A stretch of 64,000 bases of DNA from Streptomyces spiramyceticus (GTDB lineage: Bacteria; Actinomycetota; Actinomycetes; Streptomycetales; Streptomycetaceae), in NCBI RefSeq assembly GCF_028807635.1, contig NZ_JARBAX010000002.1, positions 1,488,001-1,552,000 of the forward strand, written 5' to 3'. A model generated the notes under the pieces. It ran no database searches and was not told where the DNA came from. It saw nothing but the letters and a program-made list of their open reading frames with translations. Of this stretch, positions 25,224-33,573 are shown one piece after another; positions within the stretch are counted from its first letter, which is position 1, and each line of letters starts with the position of its first letter. A program made the position numbers and the translations under genes.

Positions 25224-25640
25224 TCACCATGCGCTCCACCCTGAGCTCCACTTCCACAGCAGGTCGGGCAGATGTGGCCACGGCGTGCTCGGTCCGCCCG
25301 TGCTCGGCCCGTCGGAAGGCGGATCCACCCGGGTGGGGCCCGCCCACAGCAGTGGGTCGACGCCGACCCGGCCACCATGACTCGGAGCACGCTTCGGGCC
25401 ACTCACCCCGATCTGGGCGTCGTACGCCGCGCGCAGGGCGGGATCGTGCAGCGTCCCGTAGGCGGCCACGACGTCGGCGAACCTGCGGTCCGCCGCCGGG
25501 CCGTCGGGATTGGCGTCGGGGTGCAGCGCACGCACGAGCCTGCGGTAGGCCGAGGTGATCTGTCCGGCCGAAGAGCTCGGCTCCACGCCGAGCACCGCGT
25601 AATGGTCGGGCCGTCGGCCCGATGCCTCCCGCCCTGCCAT
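25224..25640 (-). CDS. Short J-domain protein, 138 aa
   Basis: Residues about 12-77 are a J domain ([20 protein letters not shown]) with the essential HPD in [11 protein letters not shown], followed by [20 protein letters not shown]. There is no Gly/Phe region, zinc finger or substrate-binding domain; the last 55 residues are Pro/Gly-rich and end in a Trp-rich tail ([17 protein letters not shown]). It should stimulate the DnaK encoded next, perhaps for a special client. GGGAGGTGAGC precedes ATG 25640. It is first in the operon, 10 bp before dnaK. Confidence 0.88.
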   Translation of the reverse strand: MAGREASGRRPDHYAVLGVEPSSSAGQITSAYRRLVRALHPDANPDGPAADRRFADVVAAYGTLHDPALRAAYDAQIGVSGPKRAPSHGGRVGVDPLLWAGPTRVDPPSDGPSTGGPSTPWPHLPDLLWKWSSGWSAW

Positions 25641-25699
25641 TTGCGCTCACCTCCCAGCCGCTCTGACCTGCGGATACGGAGGAAACCTCTTCAAAGAAC

Positions 25700-25728
25700 T
25701 GAATAGAACGTACCGACGCAATTGTCAA
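25700..25728 (-). promoter_or_regulatory. Promoter of the J-protein/dnaK operon
   Basis: On the minus strand TTGACA (25728-25723) and TATTCA (25705-25700) are separated by 17 bp, a good vegetative (HrdB-type) promoter. It gives a leader of about 50 nt to ATG 25640. No CIRCE or HAIR element is obvious. TTTGAAGAGGTTTCC follows at 25694-25680, resembling the leader of the gene at 7673. Confidence 0.6.
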
Positions 25729-25856
25729 GATGTTCCAGTTCGGGGCATATGGGCCGCGGCGTCGTGGCGCGGCAGCCGTCGCATGGGCGCACACCGGTTG
25801 TGCCCGTCCTGGGCAGGCCCGATTCTGTACGTAATGAACCGGGCCGGTGTGGCGCC

Positions 25857-28319
25857 ATGAGCGCATGGAACGCGGCGCAGCAGATTGCCGACTTCCGTGG
25901 CCCCCTCGACGTCACCAGGGCGGCCACGGCGGTCCTCGACGCCCAGGACACGGTCATCGGCTGGAGTCCCGCCGCCGAGCGGCTCTTCGGCTACCCGCAG
26001 GACGAGATCGTCGGCAAGCCCCTGAGCTCCTTCCTGCCGCCCGGGCCGGGCCCTGTCGGCCCTCCGGACGAGCAGCCGGTCCCCGCCCTGTTCCGCCCGT
26101 TCGGTGGAATCGAGAGTGGAAACGAGATCCGTACCGCCCGGCACCGGGACGGGCGCGAACTACTCGTCGCGACGGCGGTGTGCACCCTGCCCGGCACCGG
26201 TGCGGCGGAGCGCGTCTTCGTGGCGACGGAGCTCGACGACCTGCGGGTGTGGGAATCCCGGCTCGCCATGCTCCACGGGCTGGCCACCCAGTCACCCGTC
26301 GGCCTGGGCATTTACGACACCGACCTGCGTCTGACCTGGTGCAACGCGGCCTACGAACGGGAGATAGGGCGGCCGTTCGCCGAGTTCCGCGGCATGCGGG
26401 CCGATGAGCTGTACGCCACGGGCAGGTTCGTGACCCAGGGGTATCAGGGATACCCCCACACGCTCGACTCGGTCATGCGCCATGTATTGGACAGCGGTGA
26501 GCCGATTCTCGACCTGCATTTCGAGGGCGAGCCTCCCAGCGATCCGGGAACGCTCCACCTCTGGTCCTGTTCGTACTACCGCCTCCAGGACGCCTACGGG
26601 AACGTGCTCGGCGTGTGCGAGGACGCTTTTGACGTCTCCGACCGATACCGGGCCCAGCAACGGCTGGCCCTGCTCGTCGAGGCAGGCCGCGGAATCGGCA
26701 CCGCCCTGGACGTGACGGTCACCGCCGAGAAGATCACCGAGGTGGCGGTCCCGGACTTCGCATGCACCGTAACCGTCGACCTCGCGAAGGCGGTGCTCGA
26801 AGGAGAGGCGCCGGTCACCGGCGGCTCGGCGGCGATGGCCCTCGTACGGGTCGCCCGCCGGTCGGCCGAGGCGCCCGAGGAGGGTGACCTGACAGGGCCG
26901 GGGGAGTCGGGGGAGCGGGAGGAGTCGCACAGCCCTCAGCCTCCCCGCGTCGATTTCCCGCCGGGTTCGCCCCAGGAACGCAGCCTCGCCTCGGGCGGGC
27001 TCGTGCTCGACGACACGACTCTGGTCGTGCCGCTGCGGGCCGGGGGCAGCGTACTGGGACTCGTCACCTTCATCCGCGATACGCGGGCGGGTACGTTCGA
27101 CAGCGGTGAAGTCGCTCTGGCCGTCGAGCTGGTGGCCCGTACAGCGGTCGGCATCGACAACGCCCGCCGCTTCACCCGTGAGCGCGCCGCGGCCCTCGCC
27201 CTGCAGCGCCAGCTGCTGCCGCAGCACGTGCCGGAGCAATCGGCCGTGGACCTGGCCTACCGCTACCTCCCGACGGACGACGTAACAGGGGTCGGCGGAG
27301 ACTGGTTCGACGTCATCCCGCTGTCCGGAACGCGGGTCGGACTCGTCGTCGGAGACGTGGTCGGCCACGGCCTGCAGGCGGCCGCGACCATGGGACGACT
27401 GCGCACCACGGTACGTGCGTTCGCCCAGATGGACATGCCTCCCGACGAGCTGCTGACACGGCTCGACGACCTGGTCGGGCAGACGGAGGAGGAGCAGTCA
27501 CATGCGCTCGGTCAGCCCGACGGCCTCTATGAGGATGTGACGACAGGGGCGACCTGTCTCTACGCCGTCTACGACCCGGTTTCGCGACGATGCGTCATGG
27601 CGCGGGCAGGACACCTGCCACCGGCGGTAGTCGACCCCGACGGCAGACTGTCGTTCCCGGACCTCCCGGCCGGCCCGCCCCTGGGCCTCGGCGGCCTGCC
27701 GTTCGAGTCGATGGAGATCGAGCTGCCGGAGGGCAGCCTGCTGGCTCTCTTCACCGACGGCCTGGTCGAAGCCCGCGACCGCGACATCGATCACGGACTC
27801 GACACCCTGGGACGAGTACTCAGTGACCGGCACGCGTCGCTGGAAGAACTGTGCGACCGGGCCGTGTCGGAACTCCTGCCGGAGGGCACGACGGCCGACG
27901 ACACGGCCCTGCTGCTCGTACGCACCCGGGAACTCGACACTTCGCAGGTCACCGACTGGGAACTGCCCGCCGAACCGGTCGCGGTGGGTCACGCCCGCGA
28001 GCTGGCCACCGGACAGCTTCACGCCTGGGGGCTGGAGGAGCTGACCTTCGCGACCGAACTCGTCGTCAGCGAGCTGGTCACGAATGCGGTCAGGCATGCC
28101 GGCGGGCCGCTTCACCTGCGCCTCATCCGTGACCGCACGCTCCTGTGCGAGGTTGCGGACACGGGCCACACGTCGCCTCATCTGCGTCACAGCGGGGAGG
28201 ACGACGAGGGCGGGCGCGGACTGTTCATCGTCGCTCAACTCGTTCAGAGGTGGGGAACGCGCTACACACCGTCGGGAAAGACGATCTGGACCGAACAGGC
28301 CTTTCCCTCGGAGGAATGA
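25857..28319 (+). CDS. PAS-PAS-GAF-SpoIIE phosphatase with C-terminal HATPase, 820 aa
   Basis: Domains in order: PAS (about 8-120, WSPAAERLFGYPQDEIVGKP), PAS (about 140-255), GAF (about 280-445), PP2C/SpoIIE (about 465-685, with GGDWFDVIPL, GDVVGHG and LFTDGLVEARDRD holding metal ligands) and an RsbW-like ATPase (about 705-815, LVVSELVTNAVRHAGG). Such proteins combine serine phosphatase and kinase activities that set the phosphorylation of anti-anti-sigma factors and so control sigma factors. There is no membrane segment, so it senses a cytosolic cue. No anti-anti-sigma or sigma gene is adjacent. ATG 25857 fits the first PAS helix. Confidence 0.92.
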   Translation: MSAWNAAQQIADFRGPLDVTRAATAVLDAQDTVIGWSPAAERLFGYPQDEIVGKPLSSFLPPGPGPVGPPDEQPVPALFRPFGGIESGNEIRTARHRDGRELLVATAVCTLPGTGAAERVFVATELDDLRVWESRLAMLHGLATQSPVGLGIYDTDLRLTWCNAAYEREIGRPFAEFRGMRADELYATGRFVTQGYQGYPHTLDSVMRHVLDSGEPILDLHFEGEPPSDPGTLHLWSCSYYRLQDAYGNVLGVCEDAFDVSDRYRAQQRLALLVEAGRGIGTALDVTVTAEKITEVAVPDFACTVTVDLAKAVLEGEAPVTGGSAAMALVRVARRSAEAPEEGDLTGPGESGEREESHSPQPPRVDFPPGSPQERSLASGGLVLDDTTLVVPLRAGGSVLGLVTFIRDTRAGTFDSGEVALAVELVARTAVGIDNARRFTRERAAALALQRQLLPQHVPEQSAVDLAYRYLPTDDVTGVGGDWFDVIPLSGTRVGLVVGDVVGHGLQAAATMGRLRTTVRAFAQMDMPPDELLTRLDDLVGQTEEEQSHALGQPDGLYEDVTTGATCLYAVYDPVSRRCVMARAGHLPPAVVDPDGRLSFPDLPAGPPLGLGGLPFESMEIELPEGSLLALFTDGLVEARDRDIDHGLDTLGRVLSDRHASLEELCDRAVSELLPEGTTADDTALLLVRTRELDTSQVTDWELPAEPVAVGHARELATGQLHAWGLEELTFATELVVSELVTNAVRHAGGPLHLRLIRDRTLLCEVADTGHTSPHLRHSGEDDEGGRGLFIVAQLVQRWGTRYTPSGKTIWTEQAFPSEE

Positions 28320-28497
28320 CCGGCGTGGGCCCCAGGCCGGTCCTCTCCGCTTTGCGGCCGATAACCGGCCTGTCCGGCTGCGGCATTGGCCCCTACCATC
28401 CGAAGCGTTCGGGCGGGTCAGCCGGTTGAAAGATTGACATGTCCATGACTTCATCCGGGTTGGCCGCCCACTTCGACCGACAACCGATCGGAGCCCC

Positions 28498-29169
28498 ATG
28501 CCCAGAACCCTGTCCCACGCGTTATTCGCCTGCGGCGCGACCGCGGCCGTCCTCGCGGCGACCCTCCTCGCACCGGCCACGTCCACCGCGGCGGAGGGCT
28601 CCATCGTCGCGCCGCCCGACAAGATCGTCATCGAGATCGCGACCGTCAACGGATCGGGCTGCCCCGCAGGCACCGCCGCCATAGCCGTCGCCCCCGACAA
28701 CACGGCCTTCACCGTTACGTACAGCGAGTACCTCGCCCAGGTCGGCCTCGGCGCGAAGCCCACCGACTTCCGCAAGAACTGCCAGCTCAACCTGATCGTG
28801 CATGTCCCGCACGGCTTCACCTACGCCGTCGCCAGCGCCGACTACCGCGGCTACGCGCACCTGGAGCCGGGTGCCACTGCCGTTCAGAAGGCGTCGTACT
28901 ACTTCCAGGGCTCGCCCGACACGGCAGCCGCGACGCATCCGTTCCGCGGCCCGTACGACAACAACTGGCATGCGACGGACGAGACCGACTGGGGCCAGCT
29001 CGTCTGGGCGCCGTGCGGCGTGAAGCGCAACTTCAATATCAACACCGAGCTGCGGGTCAATGCCGGCACCTCCGACCCGGCCAAGACAAACAGCTTCATC
29101 GCCATGGACTCGACGGACGGCGACATCAAGACCATCTACCGGCTCGCCTGGAAGGAGTGCCGGGCCTAG
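28498..29169 (+). CDS. Secreted DUF4360 protein, 223 aa, with a TTA codon
   Basis: A Sec signal spans about residues 1-32 (cut near STAAEG). The mature part has the DUF4360 pattern: KIVIEIATVNGSGCPAGTAA, four conserved cysteines (GSGCP, KNCQLNL, APCGVKR, KECRA), YRGYAHLEPGA and a final IYRLAWKEC. The role of the family is unknown; related proteins occur in fungi and actinobacteria. Codon 9 is TTA (28522-28524), so translation probably needs the bldA tRNA and may be tied to aerial growth. It ends before a strong bidirectional hairpin. Confidence 0.85.
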   Translation: MPRTLSHALFACGATAAVLAATLLAPATSTAAEGSIVAPPDKIVIEIATVNGSGCPAGTAAIAVAPDNTAFTVTYSEYLAQVGLGAKPTDFRKNCQLNLIVHVPHGFTYAVASADYRGYAHLEPGATAVQKASYYFQGSPDTAAATHPFRGPYDNNWHATDETDWGQLVWAPCGVKRNFNINTELRVNAGTSDPAKTNSFIAMDSTDGDIKTIYRLAWKECRA

Positions 29170-29176
29170 CACGTGC

Positions 29177-29209
29177 GTCGGCTCCCGAGACCACTGCTCG
29201 GGAGCCGAC
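29177..29209. terminator. Bidirectional terminator hairpin
   Basis: GTCGGCTCCCGAG (29177-29189) pairs perfectly with CTCGGGAGCCGAC (29197-29209) over a 7-nt loop. It lies between two convergent genes, 8 bp after the DUF4360 stop and 28 bp from the stop of the lysyl-oxidase-like gene, and should end transcription from both. Confidence 0.85.
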
Positions 29210-29236
29210 ATCAAAGGCCGCTGGGAAGAGCGGACG

Positions 29237-30940
29237 TCAGTTGGCGTTCACCAGATCATGAGCAGGCACGGTCACCGTACGAGCGCCCGGTCGGCCGCCC
29301 AGGACGACCTTGCGCAGCGCGCTGTTGTTCTTGAGGTTGGTCTCCTTGAGCCGCTTCTCGGGGTTGGCCAGCACCTGGATGTAGTAGGTGCCGTTCGGCA
29401 CATTGGTGATGTCGAACGACTGGCCGGGAAGGTCCTGGGTGTACGTGTCGCCGGAGCCGACGTCGAGCACCTCACGTACGGAAATCGAGCTCTCCTGGCC
29501 GCACGCGGTGGACAGGTCGGTGTTGCCCGGGTGCCAGTTGGCGTTCTTCACCGTGTAGTCCACGGCATCGGTGTTGGCCAGGCAGAAAGCCTCCTTGCCA
29601 CTGCGCACGGACTCTTTCTGGTCGGCCTTGAGCAGCCGGTAGCTGGCGAAGTCGGTGAAGTGCCAGTGCTCGTGGCCCGGGCGGGGGTCCCACTCCATGG
29701 TGCCGGTCGGTGTGTAGCCGACCTGCTTGCCATTGGCGTCGTAGAAGTACTGGTAGGCGTCCATCAGCTTCTTGCCCGGAGCGCGGAAGCCGTCAACCAC
29801 CAGCTGCGCGGGACCCGCGTTCCACACATTGGCGCTGAAGGCCAGGTAGTCCTTGCCCGGAGTGTCGTTGTCTCCGCGACCGATGGTGATGCCGTACGCG
29901 GGCAGCGAACGGAGGTCGGGCTTGGGCACATCGGGCACCGTCGGCGAGCCGGTCGGCCGCTTCGCGTTGGGCTTCACCGCCGGCGCCTGCCGCGAACCGT
30001 CCGTCTGCCCGGCCCCGTCACCGACCTTCGCCGCCCTGAGGCCCGCCTTCTTGAGCGCCCACGGCAGAGCCGGCGGTGCGGGGGTGTGGGGCCCGTGGCC
30101 CACGTTGTACGACGGACCGGCCCCGCTCGTCGCAGGTGCGGGCGCGGGTGCGCGCATCGCACCGTGACCGGAGTGCCCGGCCGAGTGCGATCCGTGCTTC
30201 ATGGCGGCCGACCTGCCCGCGCCGCCCTCCTGGCTGCGCTCGCGCACGGTCACCTTGATCGTCTGAGGCTTGTTCTCCATGCCGAACAGATCGCGGTAGC
30301 GCTTCTTCACGGACACCTTGGCGGTGTACTTCCCGGCCGGCAGGGCGATCGGCTCGGAGTTGTAGCCCGCGTACGTGTTGGACGCCCAGCCGTTCTCGAC
30401 GCCCCACACCGAACCGAGCGTGAACGGGTTCTCGGGGCAGCTCTCGGGGTACTTCGACTTGGCCGGGGCATCGGGGCGTATCCGGCCGGAGGCGTTGTTC
30501 GGACAGAAGGCCTCGGACTTGTTCACCACAGTCCTGCCGGCCGCGTCGGTGACCTTGACCTGGGCGAAGTCCGGCAGCCCCGAGAAGTCCTTCACTAGGC
30601 CCTCGGGAAGGGTTTTGGTCCGGACCGTCGTCCCCTCACGAATGATCTGCTTGGCGACGACCGGGTCCTTGTAGGACTTACGGGTCACCTTGAGTTCGAG
30701 GGGTCCGCTGTCGGCAGTGACGTACGTACCGAGGTCCAGGTAGACGCCCGGGAACTCCTTCCACGAGTCGAGGGTCACCGATGTCGAGGCGGCGATCAGG
30801 CTCAGCTTCGGCGTGGGCCTGTCCTGCGCCCGTGCCTTGTCGGCGTCGGGCGCGGCGGCGACGACGCCGGCGGTCACGGCGACCGCCACAGCGGCAGCGA
30901 GCGCCGGACGCCATGGACGGACTGGGTGGGATCTGGTCAT
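29237..30940 (-). CDS. Secreted lysyl-oxidase-like protein, 567 aa
   Basis: A signal peptide spans about residues 1-37. The C-terminal about 200 residues match the lysyl oxidase domain, with the copper motif in PRPGHEHWHFTDFASYRLL (HxHxH replaced by HEHWH), GYTPTGTMEWDPR and a late PNGTYYIQV. The domain between 37 and 240 is beta-rich and of unknown type, and about residues 240-275 are His-rich (MKHGSHSAGHSGHG). Animal enzymes oxidise lysine in matrix proteins; bacterial members are little characterised. The His-rich linker may load copper. ATG 30940 with GAGGAACG upstream and a clear signal peptide is preferred to the upstream in-frame start at 31189. Confidence 0.82.
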   Translation of the reverse strand: MTRSHPVRPWRPALAAAVAVAVTAGVVAAAPDADKARAQDRPTPKLSLIAASTSVTLDSWKEFPGVYLDLGTYVTADSGPLELKVTRKSYKDPVVAKQIIREGTTVRTKTLPEGLVKDFSGLPDFAQVKVTDAAGRTVVNKSEAFCPNNASGRIRPDAPAKSKYPESCPENPFTLGSVWGVENGWASNTYAGYNSEPIALPAGKYTAKVSVKKRYRDLFGMENKPQTIKVTVRERSQEGGAGRSAAMKHGSHSAGHSGHGAMRAPAPAPATSGAGPSYNVGHGPHTPAPPALPWALKKAGLRAAKVGDGAGQTDGSRQAPAVKPNAKRPTGSPTVPDVPKPDLRSLPAYGITIGRGDNDTPGKDYLAFSANVWNAGPAQLVVDGFRAPGKKLMDAYQYFYDANGKQVGYTPTGTMEWDPRPGHEHWHFTDFASYRLLKADQKESVRSGKEAFCLANTDAVDYTVKNANWHPGNTDLSTACGQESSISVREVLDVGSGDTYTQDLPGQSFDITNVPNGTYYIQVLANPEKRLKETNLKNNSALRKVVLGGRPGARTVTVPAHDLVNAN

Positions 30941-31226
30941 CGTTCCTCGTTTTCCGCGTTTTCCGAGTGCAGGCTGATCTGCTGCGAAACTGTTCCCCTG
31001 CCTCTCAGAGATGACGGACGGCACCATGGGTTGTCTGCGGGCTCGTGAGTCACGCATGGTTGGCCGAAAACAGCTAATGGATTCCGGTTCAAGCCGACGT
31101 AGTGCCGTTTCCGTCCCGCGGGCTCCTCGGTTGCGGTAATGCGCGGCAGGCGAATTCCTCGGTGACCAGATCTGCCGATATGTCCGCATAATGAAGGGGA
31201 GAGCGGCAGCCGGAAGGGGACGTCTC

Positions 31227-33293
31227 GTGCCATCGGATCGGCCGGGGGACCAGAAGCCTCAAGGTCCGTTCTGGTCCGAGCCAGGGACGCTGCTCCAGCA
31301 CGTGTCTGTCGCCGTCTTCGGCATCGACGACGACGATCTTGTCTGTTACTGGGGGCCCGGCGCGCGGGACCTCTTCGGGTACGACTCCTCCGCCGTCCTG
31401 TCCCAGCCCGGCGCCGTTCTCTTCCCCGACGCGTCCGGCGGCGCCTCCGCATCGTGCGCCCGGATGCTGGAGCGAGGCCGCACCCTGGGCTACTGGCGCG
31501 GCCGGCTGGCGGCGCGGCATCGCGACGGCACGGTCTTCGACTGCGGCTTCCGGGTCTTTCCCGTCTCCGGCGCGCAGGGGCGCTCGGTGGTCATGGGCCT
31601 GGCGAGCCGCAGCGAGGAGCTCGACCGTGTCAAGACGAACCTCGCCTTCCTCGACGCCCTCTTCGAGACCTGCCCCATCGGCCTGGTCATGCTCGACCCC
31701 GACCTCCGGTACGTGCACCTCAACCAGGCGCTCGCCGACATGGACGGCCTCCCGATCGAGGCGCACCTCGGGCGGCACATGGACGAGATCATGGTCATGT
31801 CCGACGGCGGCGAGTACGAGCGCGTCCTCCGCGCCGTTGCCGCGGGCGGCCGGCCCGTCGTGGGGATGCTGGTGGGCATGCGTACACGGGGCCGTCCGGA
31901 CCGGGACCAGGTGCGGTCGGTGAGCTTCTTCCCTCTGAGCCAGGCGGTCGGCTCGCGGCCCGGAGTGGGCGGGCTGATGGTGGACGTGACCGACCGGGAG
32001 CAGGCCATCCTGGAGGCGACCGCAGGCCGTCAGCGGCTGGCTCTGCTGGACCGTGCCGCCGCCCGGATCGGCACCACCCTGGATGTGAACCTCACGGCCC
32101 AGGAGCTGGTCGAAACGGTAGTCCCGGGCTTCTGCGACGGCTCGGTCGTAGAGGTCGTGGAGTGGGCGGACGAGACCGAGCTGTTCGATCCGGAGCTGCC
32201 GCTGGTCACCCGCCGGATTGCCTCCGGGACGATCCTGCCGCCTCCTGCCACCGAACTCGTGAGCGGAGCGGAGACCGTGACGTACCCGCCCGGATCCGTC
32301 ATCCACGAAATGCTGCGAACCGGACGCCCCATATCCGCCGAAGTGAAGGAGTTCCTGGCCCGGACCGTCTCCGACGAGGCACGCGCGAGGCTGCTGGCCG
32401 AGAGCGGCTTGTCGTGCATCCTCGTCGCCCCGCTCATCGCCAGGGGCACCGTCCAGGGAATCGCCATGTTCGGCCGGTCCGCGGCCCGGCCGCCCTACAC
32501 CCAGGACGATCTCAGCCTCGCCGGCGAGCTCGCCTCACGCGCCGCGATCTGCCTGGACAATGCGCGTCTGTACAGCCGCGTACAGGACATCGCGCTCACG
32601 CTCCAGCGCGCGCTGCTGCCCAGCGCACTGGCCACCAGCCCGTACGTGCACATGGCCCACCGGTACGTGCCCGGCAGCCGCATCACCGAAGTCGGCGGCG
32701 ACTGGTACGACGTCATCAACCTGCCCGACGACCGGGTCGTCCTCGTGGTGGGCGACGTAATGGGACACGGCGTGCCGGCCGCCGCCGCCATGGGTCGGCT
32801 CCGCATCACCACCAAGGCCCTGGCCAGGCACGACCGCGAACCGGACGACCTCCTCGCCGAGCTCGACGCGTGCGCCCAGGATGCCGGCATCGAGCTGGCG
32901 ACATGCCTCTACATCGTCTACGACCCGAAGACCGGCCGAGCCCGCATCGCCAGCGCCGGGCACCCCCCGCCCCTGGTCGTCCACCCGGACGGCAGAGTCG
33001 AGACCATCGACGACGTCCTGGGAGTCCCCCTGGGCGTCGGCGGCTTCCCCTTCAGGACGACCGAGATCGAACTCCCCGAAAACGCCACCCTCGCCCTGTA
33101 CACCGACGGCCTCATCGAGGCGCGCGGCCGGGACATCGAGGCCGGTCTGGGCAGGCTGCGCACCGAACTGGCCCGGGATCAGGGGTCGTTGGAAGCGACA
33201 GCGGACCGCATCCTTGAGAACCTGCTGCCCGACCCCCCGACCGACGACACGGTCCTGGTCCTGGCCCGCGTCCACCGGCACACAACTTCCTGA
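31227..33293 (+). CDS. PAS-PAS-GAF-SpoIIE phosphatase without HATPase, 688 aa
   Basis: Order: PAS (about 22-125), PAS (about 140-260, ETCPIGLVMLDPDLRYVHLN), GAF (about 275-450) and PP2C/SpoIIE (about 465-685, GGDWYDVIN, GDVMGHGVP, LYTDGLIEARGRD, ending DDTVLVLARV). Unlike its two neighbours it ends after the phosphatase. It should dephosphorylate an anti-anti-sigma factor. GTG 31227 is chosen because AAGGGGA lies 6 bp upstream; ATG 31191 has no ribosome site. It is divergent from the lysyl-oxidase-like gene. Confidence 0.9.
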   Translation: MPSDRPGDQKPQGPFWSEPGTLLQHVSVAVFGIDDDDLVCYWGPGARDLFGYDSSAVLSQPGAVLFPDASGGASASCARMLERGRTLGYWRGRLAARHRDGTVFDCGFRVFPVSGAQGRSVVMGLASRSEELDRVKTNLAFLDALFETCPIGLVMLDPDLRYVHLNQALADMDGLPIEAHLGRHMDEIMVMSDGGEYERVLRAVAAGGRPVVGMLVGMRTRGRPDRDQVRSVSFFPLSQAVGSRPGVGGLMVDVTDREQAILEATAGRQRLALLDRAAARIGTTLDVNLTAQELVETVVPGFCDGSVVEVVEWADETELFDPELPLVTRRIASGTILPPPATELVSGAETVTYPPGSVIHEMLRTGRPISAEVKEFLARTVSDEARARLLAESGLSCILVAPLIARGTVQGIAMFGRSAARPPYTQDDLSLAGELASRAAICLDNARLYSRVQDIALTLQRALLPSALATSPYVHMAHRYVPGSRITEVGGDWYDVINLPDDRVVLVVGDVMGHGVPAAAAMGRLRITTKALARHDREPDDLLAELDACAQDAGIELATCLYIVYDPKTGRARIASAGHPPPLVVHPDGRVETIDDVLGVPLGVGGFPFRTTEIELPENATLALYTDGLIEARGRDIEAGLGRLRTELARDQGSLEATADRILENLLPDPPTDDTVLVLARVHRHTTS

Positions 33294-33386
33294 GCACCGC
33301 GTCGGCCCGCCGACCAGCTGGTCACCGAGCCTCACCCCGCCCCCGTAACCGGACCGACGTATCAGGCGATCGGCCGCGCCGGCCCC

Positions 33387-33536
33387 GTGGTGGAGCGCCG
33401 CCACGACGACATCGACGTCTCACCGCACCGGCCGGCTGCCCTCCGCCTGTCACCCGGAGCTGACGTCCAGGAACTGCTCGCCCAAGTACTGGATCGGCTG
33501 GACGCCCGCATCCGCCACCGCCCGGCCCACACCTGA
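33387..33536 (+). other. Possible small ORF or relic after the phosphatase
   Basis: A protein-like frame (ADVQELLAQVLDRLDARIRH) runs to a stop at 33534-33536 but lacks a ribosome site and a clear start; GTG 33387 would give 49 residues. It may be the tail of a lost gene. The rest of 33294-33573 shows nothing further. Confidence 0.25.
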
Positions 33537-33573
33537 CGTGGCATTGGGTCCGTCGAGCCCAGCGGATCGGGGC

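Noticed and set aside
24200..25558. 452-residue plus-strand frame opposite dnaK
   Set aside because: Antisense to dnaK and the J-protein gene; no recognisable protein features.
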